Assembly (NCBI GenBank): GCA_029255685.2
Contig: CM055312.2
Location: 5,480,649 to 5,544,648, forward strand
DNA length: 64,000 nt
Source: Silene conica
Taxonomy: Eukaryota > Streptophyta > Magnoliopsida > Caryophyllales > Caryophyllaceae
Direction of reading: 5' to 3'
Shown: piece after piece, positions 32,152-44,998 of the stretch
Layout: each line of letters starts with the position of its first letter
Position numbering within the stretch: the first letter of the stretch is position 1
The notes under the pieces: generated by a model
Databases searched by the model: none
Seen by the model: only the letters and a program-made list of their open reading frames with translations
What the model was told of the DNA's origin: nothing
Position numbers and translations under genes: made by a program

Positions 32152-35100
32152 TCTAGTATATAATTAAAGGAAGTTTTTTTCTAAGCACGTGGTAGTCTCC
32201 ACTTTTTACAAAACACTTATTTATAAACAATGATTTATTTACAATTTTCTACTAGAATTCGGAGATAATTAATTATTTACGTTTTTCTATTACAATTAGA
32301 AAATAGTTGTTTAGATAATAATTTTTTATAATTTTCCTATTAGAATTAGAAAATACGAAAATAATAAATTATTTACAACTTTTCTATTAGATTTAGAAAA
32401 ATAAAAATAGCTGATTATTTACAATTTTCCTATTAGATCTAGAACATTATTATTCTGTAATATTTATATACTTACTATTTAAGTTTATTAACTTTATTCA
32501 ACGTTTTTATTAAAAATGAAAATCGGAAATGAATTAGAATAACTGATTATTTACAATTTTCCTATCTTAGAACATTATTCTTTAATATTTATATACTTAC
32601 TATTTAAGGTTATTAATATTATTCAGCGTTTCTATTTAAATTGAAAATGGGAAAGCGTAAAAATGAATTAATTTAGTTTGTCTTCGTCTTAACATTAAAA
32701 TGAGTCAAAAATAGTCTCACGGGATATAAGAGTAATAAGACAAATCTTTTACTTTTTCTTATACATTATGTTCTTATCTTTTCCATATTACTAGACCAGC
32801 ATTCAAATATAAAATGAATACCTCCATCTTAATTAAAAATGTGTGGAACTAATAAATGAAATTAGTTAAATATTTAAGTCTAAACAGATTCCTACCTAAA
32901 AGGAACATTTGCGATCAATCATATTCGACCAAATTAAGAGCAACACTACTATTTTTTGGTACAATAGTAGCACTACTATTCAAGTGAATATTATGCACTT
33001 TCGTACTTAATTATGTGAAAGAAATGAGATAATTTCTTTAATTAAGTAAAAAGAAAATAAGATAAATGTCAAATATATTATACTTTAGAGAAACCCTAAA
33101 AATGTCAAATTTGGATTTAATTAGTATAAATATAAATATTAAAGACCACAATAATGATGTAGATAGGTGCGTGAAGTGGAATAACTGTGTGGATGACATG
33201 TGTTTTAAATGGGTATTGAAAGGTATTTCATAAATAACAATACTTATTCCTACTTATTTTCACCTTATTATTATTTAACGACGAGACATTGTGTTATAAA
33301 ATGATATATTTTTTTTACGGGGGCAGGGGTAGATAGGTTTTGAGGGAGGAGTTAAGTGTCTTTAGGGATGGAGTTACTCTCCGGTGTTTAAGAGTATTAA
33401 TTGAGTAGTCAAGAAAATTGGTCAGAGATGTTCAAAAATACAGTTTATGATTCTGATGATCAAGTTAGTTAGTTGGATTGTTAATTTACGATTTAAGGAG
33501 TATAAATATAAATATATAGATATTAAAGAATATAATGATGTAGGTGATCTGAGTTAAGCAGAATGATTGTGTTGATGAGATGAAATGCAAGTGGGTAATA
33601 GAAGGTATTCATACAACACAACTAAGTAATGACAAATAAATGGTGTTTCCGAGACGGATAGAATAAGTCGTAAAAAGATCAAAATATTTGTTAATTAGTA
33701 TTAGATTATAGTTTATAGTTATAGTCCGTATTTTTTTCCGTTCATATTTTCAACTTATTCTTTACGATGTGACGTTGTTTTATAGAGTAGAGGTTGATTA
33801 TAAATTGTATGTGTCCATTTGTTTAGGGATGGGGATAAATTGATCTCGAGGGAGGAGGTAATTAGTATCTTGGGCGATAGAGTTACTCTCCGACGTTTAA
33901 AAGTGTGATGTAAGTTGCACAAGAAATGTCTATAGGTTAGGGTTGTTCGGGATACGATTGATTATGTTAGTCAAGTTGGGTAATTATGTGAAAAGGGTAT
34001 GACAAATACCCAAACGGTATCGAAAAAAGTTGCGTATGTACTACATAATGATTAGAACAATTGAGCAAGTACATAGGTAGATAAATTTTATTTCAAAATT
34101 CTATTTTATGTGATAATAACAGAGGCACGAATGTTATGAAAAGAGCTTAAAAATCTTTATAAGTAACATGTATGTATACTCAATTTTGATTGTTACAGGG
34201 CGGGGTTTAATTTTACATTGGATATATCTATTGTTTCAAGCGGTGGGGGTAAATATGTTTTGAGAGAGGAGGTAAGTGTCTTAGGGGTAGGGTTACTCCA
34301 CGACGTTGAAGAGTTTGAGAGCAGTACAAATAAATGTCGGTAGGTTGAGGTTTCTAGGGATACATTTTACAATTGATTTTAATGGTTAAGTTGGTTAAGT
34401 GGGTGAGAAGGTACTCCATGGGTATGATTACTCCCTGACGTTTACGAGTGTGATTTAGAAGATAGAAAAATATATTCATATGTAGAACTGAGTTGTTTAG
34501 AAATATGAATATGGTTAAGGTTGATTCTTATGGGTTTGGTTGGTTAGTCGGGTGGAAAAGGTTGAATATGTGAAAAAGTGGATAACGTGAGATATTGATT
34601 GGAGAAGGTAAATGAATAAATTTTATTTGAAAATGTGTATTATATGAGAAAAGAACCGACAAATATATAAATATATGGTAAAAAAAATTAAAATATTATG
34701 TGTGTAAACTAAATTTTTTTTCTTTGTTAGACACAAAAGTAAATAATCAAATGTTATATTCGCTTCAGTCCTATTGAATGCTCTATTGGGACGGGGAATA
34801 ATTTTTAATGTCGAATGACGTTATAGTGTTTTTTTGTGGGAGTATTCTTGAAAATATTTAGAGGTGTGTATAAAAAGATGTCTTAATGTGGAGTTGCAGT
34901 TGTGAATTTGCAATGATAACATTGTAAATACAAGAAATAGAAGAAGATATTTATGTCAATTATTTACTAACTATGGAAGAAAAACATTGGATTAAATTGT
35001 ACAAAAATAGAATGTGGGAACATTGGATAAGAATTAAGGAAGTATATGTCATGTCAGTATTATATCGGGGTAGATATAGGTCTGCAGGTAGGAGGTAAGT

Positions 35101-36203
35101 GTCTTGAGGATAAAGTTATTTTCCGACATTTAAGAGTGTGATTTGAGTAGTACAAATAAATATAGATACGATTGGGTTGTTTATGCGCATACGGTTAATT
35201 CTGATGGTCAAGTTGATTAGTTGAGTGAAAATGATACGTACAATGCCTGAATGGTGTGGAAAATGGGTAGGGGGTATGTAGCAAGAAAACTGAAAAATTA
35301 GATAAATTTATTTCAAAATTGTATTATGTGTAAATGATTTAGGCATAGATGCTATAAATATAAGTTAAAAATCTCTGAAATTTCATGTATGTAAACTCAA
35401 TTTTGTTTTTTTTTTTCTTGTGAAACACAAAAATAAGTAGTCGAATGTTAATAAATATCATGTCAATATAGTTTTGTTAACGTTTAACTATGTTAGGACT
35501 TGGTGATTAAAAAAAACATCGTGGTTTGAATTTTACACCCAATTTCAATGTAACATCTCGAGTGTTGCATCCACCGTTATTTCTTTAACATTTCTCTCAT
35601 ACCTCTTTTGTTAACCAAACAAAAAAATTGCATGTTTTTTTTTCCATCAAAGATTTCTCATTCAAACAAAATCGGTTTTGAAAGCATAAGTTAGCTAGGT
35701 TTCTAATAGATGGATGAATTTTTCAAAGGGAGAGCTAACTTTGAGGAATAAGTCTGGGTGTTTCGTGAAGGATGGGTGACTTGAATATTTCAGGTGTGTA
35801 TTAGAAGCTTGGAAGGAGTGTCGAAGATGAGTTAGATGGTTATTTGAGGTAGCAATAAAGATGACTAAATCACATTTGATTATTAATTTCATAATAGGTT
35901 AGTAGCTGTGGCTTTGGATTGTGGACCGTTTCATGTGTTTTTTGAAGAGTAAGAGTAGTGGTTTGAAGGGTTCTTTCGTGTAGTACTGTAGATAATTGTG
36001 GCGAGTTGGTGGTAACATTAATGATATAGATTAATATAAATGAGGTAATTTGATTAACAAAATAACACATGTATAGAACGAATTAATACTCTTTTTATAT
36101 AAAAAAAAAGGTCTTATGATTTACTTTTGATTTATATGGTGAAAATTTTATGAATACCACAAATTAATTTAGTATCCGTGCATCACACGGACAAAAATAC
36201 TAG
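32152..36203 (+). mobile_element. Probable non-autonomous Helitron, 4.05 kb
   Basis: Start TCTAGTATATAATTAAAGG; end: perfect hairpin TCCGTG/CACGGA, then 'caaaaataCTAG' and T at 36204. The interior has no Rep/helicase and no gene. It repeats, at irregular spacing, a phrase of the type 'ggtaagtgtcttagggatagagttactctccgacgtttaagagtgtgat' (near 33350, 33860, 34270, 34420, 35095), so it contains diverged tandem copies. The pairing of this start with this end is inferred. Confidence 0.5.
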
Positions 36204-36692
36204 TTTCTATTCTATTAATAATATGTTAAAATGCATGTTTTAATTAAAATTTAAAACATTAAATTAAGTAAAAAAAAATGTAAATATCACTATAACAATA
36301 AATTTTCGTAATTGCTCATTCATGTACGAGTTTTACTCGTTTATGAACTTTTTTTCATTATTTTTCCATTCTATACCCTTCACCTCTAAACAGCAAAAAA
36401 AACTCTCTAATTCTCCCTTACATAATTAAACGAATTTATCAAATTGTCAAAATTACACAATTATGGATGCTAATTCTCCCCTAATTCATTATGTAAACAA
36501 ACCCTAATTGAGTTAGACGGATTAAATTAGGGTTTATCTACCTCTTTTGTTTTGTTCTTTTTCTTCCTTATTCTAAATTAGGGTTTGTTTACATCTTTTG
36601 ATTTGTTCTTTCTCTTCCTTATTCTTCTTTTTTCAACTGTTATCTGAGACAAAGGCTTTAATTATTTGTAACTGAAGACGGATTGAATGCTC

Positions 36693-37910
36693 TGTTGGGA
36701 AATGTGTCCTCAACAATAGTGCGATCACGGCAGTGATAAAAATCATTGTCGTAAATCTTATGAAAAGAATATGCAAGGGATGATCCGATATTTGATATAG
36801 TCAACTGACCAACATTAATCGGTAATGATTGGCTGACTAGAGTTTGACATTACTGTCGTATGACGGTGGTGGTCAGTTGATCCCTTTAGGTCACACCTTT
36901 AGGACTAACCCCTTAAACATATATATTGATCAATTGTATATGATACGAATTGATCGATATTCTTAAAACCATATGTCGAGAAATCAGAGGTTGAATCTTA
37001 AAGTAAGATTTATATTTGAAATTGAAATGTGTCGATTGTCAAATATTAATCGATATTTTAGAAATATCAAAATTAGAATATGAATGGTTCATGGTTATAA
37101 CAAACGTTGTAAATATATTGTATTGACGATTATTATGATAACCATATGTTGGGATAGTAATTACGAATTACTAAAATAATTTGTTAAATATGATTTAATT
37201 AATTTAGAAATATTATTTATATGATAAATATATATTTTAAATTAATACAATTAATCATGTCACATAAGATGTTACATATTAGCAAATTGTACAAATTATA
37301 AATTTTAAAATGGAAGGGTCCATTTTACGTTTTAGTGTGCCGGTTTGTGTTAGGTGTTTTAAGGGTTTTAAAGTGTTAAAATTATACCCTAAAAACCTAA
37401 TGATTATGTTAAGTGTTGATATGACTTAACACCGAACATTACGGGTTAGACAATTAGCTCCAACCCTTCCCTAGGCCGAGACTTACACAACACCCCAACC
37501 CCATGCATCCCTCCATCTATATATGTGATCATTTCACATGTCATATTATTCTAACCCTAATGCAAATTTTATAGAGTAAGAAAATTACAAAAACCTCTCA
37601 AATATTATTTAGATAATATTTTCTAGTATACTAATAATAGTATTAGTTTACGGTTTTAAGAAACCTAACTCCGTCTCCTAGCTCGGGTTCGGTTTTTGGT
37701 CCGTTTAAGGGTAGGTCTTGGTAAACTTACTTGGTTGCTCCTTGGAGGATCGTCCTAGCACTCTTTTGGACCGTGCGTAAGAATCCGATTATTAATATTT
37801 CCGCATTTCCTTTGCATGCATAAGATCATAAATAATTAAAGAGTTATTTTAATAAATTTTTGGTAGGACTAATTATTTAAACTTGTTAGTATGACTACTG
37901 TTTTCCTTCA
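36693..37910 (+). repeat. 5' LTR of the gag-only copia
   Basis: 1218 bp, TGTTGGGAAATGTGTCC to ttttccTTCA. Compared with the 3' copy it has an extra 'ttaagtgttgatatg' near 37410 and lacks 'gttttcgtaaaggaggc' near 37725. These indels, plus scattered substitutions, date the insertion as older than the other complete elements here. Confidence 0.9.
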
Positions 37911-37912
37911 AG

Positions 37913-37924
37913 TGGTATCAGAGC
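37913..37924 (+). promoter_or_regulatory. Primer binding site of the copia element
   Basis: TGGTATCAGAGC, complementary to initiator tRNA-Met, starts two bases after the 5' LTR. Confidence 0.9.
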
Positions 37925-40375
37925 ATTAGGTTGCTTGCATGCAACTCGATTTTTTAAGTTTTTGCGAGAAATACGATTTTAATTAAAAACGAAAATGATT
38001 AGTACATATAGGATATGCACGAAAATCATAATGCATGTATACTTTCTGGTCTTAAAATATTTTTAAGTCATTATGAATGATTTATGGAATAATATTGTTC
38101 AAAGTTATAATTAAAATTGTTTAATTTATGCTAAAATCGGTTAAAAACGTTTTAATATGGGAAAAATAGTAAAATAAAGTTTTTGGCCGAGATTTGTATA
38201 TATGATCTCACATGCATTTAACATATTATGAATATATAATTTTCGAAATTATTGAAGTTTTATGCATGGTTTATGATTTTTAAAGGTAAATAGTCATAAA
38301 ATGGGATAAAAATGGGTTTATATAGTTATATTATGAATTTAACTACGAAAATTTTTTTAGATGTCACATGCAATATTTAAAATGTATGATAAATTTTCCA
38401 GAAATTTTGGTTTAATATTGCATGAATATTGATTTTTATTGTAAAAATCGTAATATTAGTGACATAACTTAACTTAAATAGTTTAAGTTCGAATTTGACC
38501 ATAAAAATTTTATATAGTGTCATATATATTGTTTTTAGAATGCATGTGAATTTTGAGCTTTTAATCTCGAATTTTGCATGAGAAATGATTTTAATCGGTA
38601 AAATCGAGCAATATATGACACGATTTATTAAAAATAGTAAAAGTTGCTAAAATGGTCAGAAAAATTAACCCATATTAGTCATATTAGATATGATCATCAT
38701 CATATTTTTCTTGGGTGCCAAAAGTTTCTGATTTTTATATTTAAATTTTAAAAAGTTAAAGTTAAAATTGAGAATTGTAAGAGTCATATTTTATTTTCAG
38801 ACCTTAAACAGTGTTTTCAACCTGATTTTTCTGAATTTTCAGTCACTTTGAGTGTCTAGGAATATGTAAAAATTATATTGGTATTTTATTGCATGATTTT
38901 TGAAGTAATTTTGATTTTTTCGAATAATTGTGCATTTTACACGGCAATATTACGAAATAAATAGTATATTTCGAAAATATTAATGTTTTAAGGATCTGAA
39001 ATTTTAAGAAAATTTTCAGTATGTTCAAAATTTGAATTTTGAATTTTCGAAATTTTATGACTCGTTTTGATTATTTTATTAATATTTCCCGTAAAACCGA
39101 TTAAAACCGAACAATATTAAAATAAAAGTTAAGTTATTTCGAAATTTGAGTAAGACTAAATTTTGAATCCTAAAATGTGTTAGGATACTTAACTAAATCG
39201 TGAATAGTGATTCATAAGGTGATTAGTGATTTTTAAAATGTTAAAATCACGTTATTCCATAAAACTGAGTTATTACGAATAACGATATTTAAAATGTGTT
39301 TAAATAGGACGATTTGGCTTAGGTTTTGCATTTTACATAAGCATTGCATATTTACTTATTATTTATGAATGTCATAGTTTATTTACGTAATCTGGGATTA
39401 TGTAATTTTGCTTAGTATGGCCTTAGTTTTTAATCGTTAATTCCCGTAATGTAAGGGGTTATCGATTCGGTTGTAATTTAATGTGATCTCGTATCACTTT
39501 ATTTTATTGTTTTATTTTATAATGTATAAAATAGATAGAAAATTTGTTATAATTTGTAATTCCGGAGATCCTTGAAGACGGTGCCTTTCGGAAAGGAGTT
39601 CCGACCAGACGGAGTTTGCCTTGGGATGCGTGCCGCGTGTGAAGTTCTAGGGACCAAGGAGTTGGTTTCCGAATTTGTATTTTACATTTAAATTTTCTAT
39701 TTTAGGAAGGTCATACTAGGATTTATTTATGCTTTTAAGTTTTTATGCTTTTATTTATGCTTATCATGTTTGCATGCATAGCCAAATCGTCATTCAAACT
39801 CATGCATTTCATCGATTTTATCGACCGTGTCAATCAATTTATCGATAATTCACCGACTTAGTTCACTTAAAGGAGATAGATAATAAATTGACAAGATCTC
39901 TTACGTTATTTAAAAATCGAGACATAGCCTTACCAAAAAGTAAAGAACCCGCGAAGGATCTTCTTCATAAGGGAGTAGGCTCGGCTAAACCGGGGTGCAA
40001 ACCTTATTACGTTGGTGAAGTGGGGTAATATGATTACAGAAATTTGGTTGATCTCGACGAAGGTATTCGAGCCACTGTAGTGGTAATAAGTTCGGGCTAA
40101 AATAAGAATTAGTGTAATTTTATCGACCGAGAGCTCTAAAAGTAGAATCGATTAAGGGGTTAAACTACCGAGTCATATTAATGAGGGATGTATCGGCTAA
40201 ACCATGCACAAGTTAGTATGTATTTGGGTCTCGGGATCATTTACTTAATTGGGTAAGAGATCATTAAGTAGATGCTTAACTTGTTTAGAATTTACAAGTT
40301 TAATTATTAAAACGATAATTGTGTTTTTTAATTCCTTTATTTTTATTGTAGTTCTTTTTCAACTATCAATCATCA
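37925..40375 (+). other. Long untranslated leader of the copia element
   Basis: 2.45 kb between PBS and gag without a convincing coding frame. Such long leaders occur in large non-autonomous copia elements. A less A/T-rich block at 39565-39665 ('ccttgaagacggtgcctttcgg') and 39940-40240 may hold packaging or splicing signals; this is inference. Confidence 0.6.
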
Positions 40376-41406
40376 ATGGCAAATAACGTTCCACCACTCC
40401 CACACGTTTCATGGCTTCGATCATTTATGGATCGTTGCAAGCTTGAGAAGCATGGCGCCAATTTTAAAGATTGGGACGCCCAATTGGTTTTGGCCGCAGA
40501 AGCTGACGATAAGACTCGTTATCTTACCATTGCCACTCCTCCCACTCCCGGCCCTCGTGCATCAGAGGCGACTCGTGAGGCCTATGAGACCTACATGAAG
40601 GAGTCGCATGCTCTTAAGAACGTGCTTATATTCTCGATGGAGCCGGATCTCCAAAGAAGAATGATTAAGCTAGCCACGGCTAATGAGATTTATACTAGAA
40701 TTGATGCGACCATGTTTTTGCAAGCTCCTAGGGTGATTTAATATGAGGCGGCCTCCGCCTTCTTTGATTTGACCTTAAAGGAACGTCAAAGGATTAGTCC
40801 TCATGTGCTCAAGATGGTTGAGCTAGCCGAAACCTTGAAGTTGCAAGGGGTGAATGTTCCCGACTCTCTTATTGTTGACAAAATCCTTCACTCCCTTAAC
40901 AAAGTGAAATCATATGTTCAGTTTCGGGTAAACTATAACATGCGTAATCAAGAAACCTCTTTGGACGAGTTGTATAAGATGTTAGTCCAAGCGGAGAGGG
41001 ATATGGGACTTAATGAGAGTTCCACGAAGGATGTGCTTAATATTGAGAAGAAAAGCAAAGGGAAATTTAAGCGGAAGGCTAATAAGGGTAAAAATGTCAA
41101 AGCCTTCAAACCCACATCTCCTAAAGAGAAGACCTTTTCGAAAGGTGCTTCTTCATCGTCTACAAAGGTTGAAGACAAGTGCCATTATTGCACTAAGATG
41201 GGGCATTGGAAGCGCAATTGCCCGAAGTATCTCAATGACCTCAAAGCCGGAAGGGTTCTTGCAGTAGGTATTGATTCTCGTCTAATTCATGTTATTTAGT
41301 CAATTTTTGTATATTGATACAAGTTATTGATTCTTACCCGTTTATAAATTGTTTCCAAGGGGCTCCTACCAAAGACAAAGGCAAGGAGAAGGAGAAGGAA
41401 GCTTGA
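40376..41406 (+). pseudogene. Copia Gag, probably spliced, with one in-frame stop
   Basis: Starts MANNVPPLPHVSWLRSF. The capsid-like region includes DWDAQLVLAAEADD and, after an in-frame TAA at 40739-40741, YEAASAFFDLTLKERQRISP and HVLKMVELAETLKLQG. A CX2CX4HX4C zinc knuckle (CHYCTKMGHWKRNC) is followed by PKYLNDLKAGRVLAVG. Unspliced, the frame ends at 41299. A plausible 92-bp intron (41268-41359, TAG|GTATTG ... TTCCAAG|GG) joins in frame to GAPTKDKGKEKEKEA and a TGA at 41404-41406. The single stop codon makes this copy defective unless read through. Confidence 0.8.
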
Positions 41407-42003
41407 AGTTCCTTCCATGGATGGCTAAGGTAGCATCCAAGATTGAAGACATGAAGAGCATGGCTCTAATTTTCATTTTGATGTCTTCTTTCATTTTGCA
41501 TTTTAATTAAAAAACTTTGTATTTCTTGTATGACAAGAATCTTGTTGAAACAATGGTTGTAATATTGGTGACTTGGTTTTCAACCCAAGTCATCCTTTTG
41601 TTCTTAATCAAATATGTTGGTTTTAGAATGCTTTTGTGTGATACATAACATGAATTGATACGATTTTCATAGATCGTAATAAAGTACTTTGAATAGTTCA
41701 CCGTACGCTAGACATGATAGGATCATTATAAAAGTAATACGACTTACTTAAAAACGAGAATTGTACCCCGTGAAATACTTCAAACTCAATCATGAGAACA
41801 TCAGTTCGTTATAAGATGATCACCTTAAACAAATGAGAGTTCTAATGTCTCACAACTCATACTATCTTTATCCAATACATTGTTGACTGGCGGAGATGTT
41901 ATCCTTCTTAAATAACGGTTATTTTAAAGGATAGAGTGGGAGAAATTCTACGCCCGTAAACCAATGAGATAAACATAGGATCTTAGAGAAGAGTCCTATA
42001 AGG
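41407..42003 (+). other. Copia internal region downstream of gag, no pol
   Basis: About 600 bp with no pol motif. It ends at the solo-LTR insertion (TAAGG, 41999-42003). The expected protease and integrase are simply absent, not merely mutated. Confidence 0.65.
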
Positions 42004-42735
42004 TGTAAAACCCCTCGCGAAAGCGGAAATATAAAACACACAAAGTACTAAATATGCAGCGGAATTAAAACTTTTTAAACATAAACATCATGTGAGGTGA
42101 ATTAAAACTGAAACTGAAAACTGAAACTGATATAAACAAAATAGATAAGTATAACAGTTCTAAGTACGGAAATCAAATATATACAAGCCTGGGATGGAAC
42201 ATCCCTACAGGCACCAAAACATGAACTGTATCAAAAACTAAGAGTCTAGCTAATCGGTGAAGTGTAAGTCATATGATGAAAGGATCATCACTCGCTAGCT
42301 CTCAAGTGAACCCCGTCCAACCTGCATGTACCTACATACATGAAAACATGTACGCCACAATCAGTGGGGAGTGACTAGAGTTCTCCTAGCCACCTTTTGT
42401 AACGACACGTAACAAGCAAAGCAAACAGAATACTCCAACATATATAAACATGTGAAGTATAACGATATCTCAATAACTGATCATCAACTATCATGCAATC
42501 ACTAATGCACGGCTCTCAACCAACTTCATAAACCGTTTGGAAGGAGAGCCGATTTCCCTACCGGTTACCCAGTCGGGGGGCTCTTTCAGTCCAACTATTT
42601 ATGAAACCGATCAAAGAGTCATCCAATGCCTTGGATGAACAAACTATAACTCAAGTAATACAATCATTAACTTCATCATGCATATCTGACACTGTACCAA
42701 TCTCAAGGCAAGCAGATATAAAACATCAATTAAAA

Positions 42736-43441
42736 AGGTTCAGCGGTCAACTTAAGACATAACCTGAATACTAACACACTTTCACAATCAAGGACCCAGA
42801 GGCCAACTTAAGGCATAGACCAAGATAACAATAAACACTAGCAATGGGTCCAGAGGTGAACTTAACACATATCCCACTGCCAAACAATGTCGGGTCCAGA
42901 GGTGAACTTAACACATATCCCAACATGCAATTCAAGTAAAGGGTCCAGAGGTGAACTTAACACATATCCCTAAACATACAATTCAAGTAAAGGGTCCAGA
43001 GGTGAACTTAACACATATCCCTATACATAACACAGTAATGGGTCCAGAGGTGAACTTAACACATATCCCACTACAAACAAATGTCGGGTCCAGAGGTGAA
43101 CTTAACACATATCCCAACATACATCCACAAGCAAAGGGTCCAGAGGTGAACTTAACACATATCCCAATGCTACAAAAAAGTATTGGGTCCAGAGGTGAAC
43201 TTAACACATATCCCAATACACAGCTATCGCACACCGGGTCCAGAGGTGAACTTAACACATATCCCGTGTACGACAACCGATCACGTGTCAGGTCCAGAGG
43301 TGAGCTTAACACATATCCTGACACGCCACAAGCAAAACATGTAATGGGTCCAGAGGTGAACTTAACACATATCCCATCACGCGACAAGCAAAACACGTAA
43401 TGGGTCCAGAGGTGAACTTAACACATATCCCATCACGCGAC
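42736..43441 (-). repeat. Tandem hairpin array in the solo LTR
   Basis: About fourteen units; most share GGTCCAGAGGTGAACTTAAC followed by ACATATCC. Outside this core the flanks pair and vary: GTATTGGGT..ATCCCAATAC (43180-43220), CGTGTCAGGT..ATCCTGACACG (43284-43326), ACACCGGGT..ATCCCGTGT (43231-43270). This is the same architecture as in element A with a different core. Bracket motifs are at 42541-42588 and 43541-43588. Confidence 0.8.
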
Positions 43442-43744
43442 ATACAACTCAACCATTAACATCCAAAGATAGAAACTAACCTATAGCTCTAACTTCTTAA
43501 ACCACTAAACAACACTTAATTGATCCCGGGAACTAACATGAGGGAGAGCCGGTTTCCCTTTCAGTTACCCGACCGGGGGGTCTCTATCCTCACTCCATTC
43601 CCGAACCCAATATAGTGTCGCCCATCCTCCGGAGACCTCAAACAAATATCAAAGGTACGCGGAACGAATTTCAAACAAAATCGATAAACCGTTTAAAAGT
43701 TACGGACTAATTACGAATTCGAAATAACAACAAGCAACAGGGGT

Positions 43745-44054
43745 CCCCAGCCGGTCGGCAGGCAGCCGGTCCACCGGCTGGACACCCATGCTCCCTTTTC
43801 TTTCCTCTTTACGCTGAAACAAGCAAACGGGTTCCCAGCCGGTTGGCAGGCAGCCGGCCTACCGGCTGGGAAACTAAGTCCCCTCTATTCCTACATACGC
43901 AAACCTCACCCAAGAGGCTACCAGCCGGTTGGCAGGCAGCCGGCCTACCGGCTGGCAACCCCAAAGCCCATTTTCTAAACTTTCGCAAAAATACCCAATA
44001 CGCATCCCTAGCCGGTCGACCGGCGGCCGGTCAGTCGACCGGCTCAGGACTCCT
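43745..44054 (-). repeat. G/C-rich palindrome array in the solo LTR
   Basis: Four modules such as CCAGCCGGTTGGCAGGCAGC plus CCGGCCTACCGGCTGG, the last of the GGTCGACC type. They correspond in order to those in element A (8176-8562), with base changes in both arms. Confidence 0.75.
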
Positions 44055-44998
44055 GAGCACAAAAACGCCATTTCCAGTAATATCAAAACTTCTCTAAATC
44101 GATACTAAACTTCAAGATTCGCAACAACAATTGTTTACTCATCAAATATAATCATTAAACATACTAACTACCAGCAATTAAACCCACAAACAATCCTTAA
44201 TAAGATTATGATTTGTATCCGTCTTAAGCATATATTTCCGAAAATTTAACAACAAGCATATGGAACATCATCTAAGCATACATTCATCATGTAAGATCAT
44301 TCCTAGCATGTTACTACGTTCAACCAACAACACTAACATTAAAAATCAGAACTTAAGCCAATTCAAACAAGAAAAATGCTAATGTATACAAAAAGGCCGA
44401 GTTTCTCATTATCGTCACCTTAAATGCAATCCCGCTCAAAGCTCCTCCTCTACTATGAAGCTATCCACGTCCGGGTCTTCTAAGCCCTCACCTACAATCA
44501 AGAAAAACGGGTTTTAAAGCCTAAAAGACGATTCTTAAGAAAACAGCCCAAATTTCGAGGGAAAGGAAATGAAAAACGGAAGTGATAGATGCCTTGCAAA
44601 TTCGATGAGGGTTCCGAAAATGTATTTATTACCTTGATTCGGTGAACGGATGATGAAGAAAAATGGAGAAGAAGATGGAGATTTATGGAGGTTTTTGTGA
44701 AATGCAGTTTACTGTATTATTGTTTTTGAAGATGACAATATGTCGACACATTAGATATTTTAGGGGTTTTAGTTGTCCTTTCCCGTTTCAAGGAAAACGG
44801 GTTTGGATAAACGGGTTTTAAGTTAAGAATTCAAGTTGTCAAGTTTGTATTCGTCTTAAGGACTTAAGGTTCTTAAGACGGATCTTACTATTTATTAAAA
44901 ATACTTCCCGTTAAATTATTAAAATATTATTTTATTACTTAAAAATAATTAAAAGTCTTTAAAATATAAATCACGAAAATATGGGATGTTACATAAGG

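Larger units (their letters stand above)
42004..44993 (-). mobile_element. Solo LTR of a Tekay-related element, 2990 bp
   Basis: Starts (plus strand) TGTAAAACCCCTCGCGAAAG and ends GGGATGTTACA, flanked by TAAGG at 41999-42003 and 44994-44998, a perfect 5-bp TSD. It shares all modules with the LTRs of element A but with different array sequences, so it is a separate subfamily. Formed by LTR-LTR recombination after insertion into the copia element. Confidence 0.93.

Noticed and set aside
42951-43400. A 149-codon plus-strand frame with repeated GPEVNLTHIP, and an equally long minus-strand frame
   Set aside because: Both are open because the unit lengths in this part of the LTR hairpin array stay in frame; the sequence is explained by the array, and there is no gene context.
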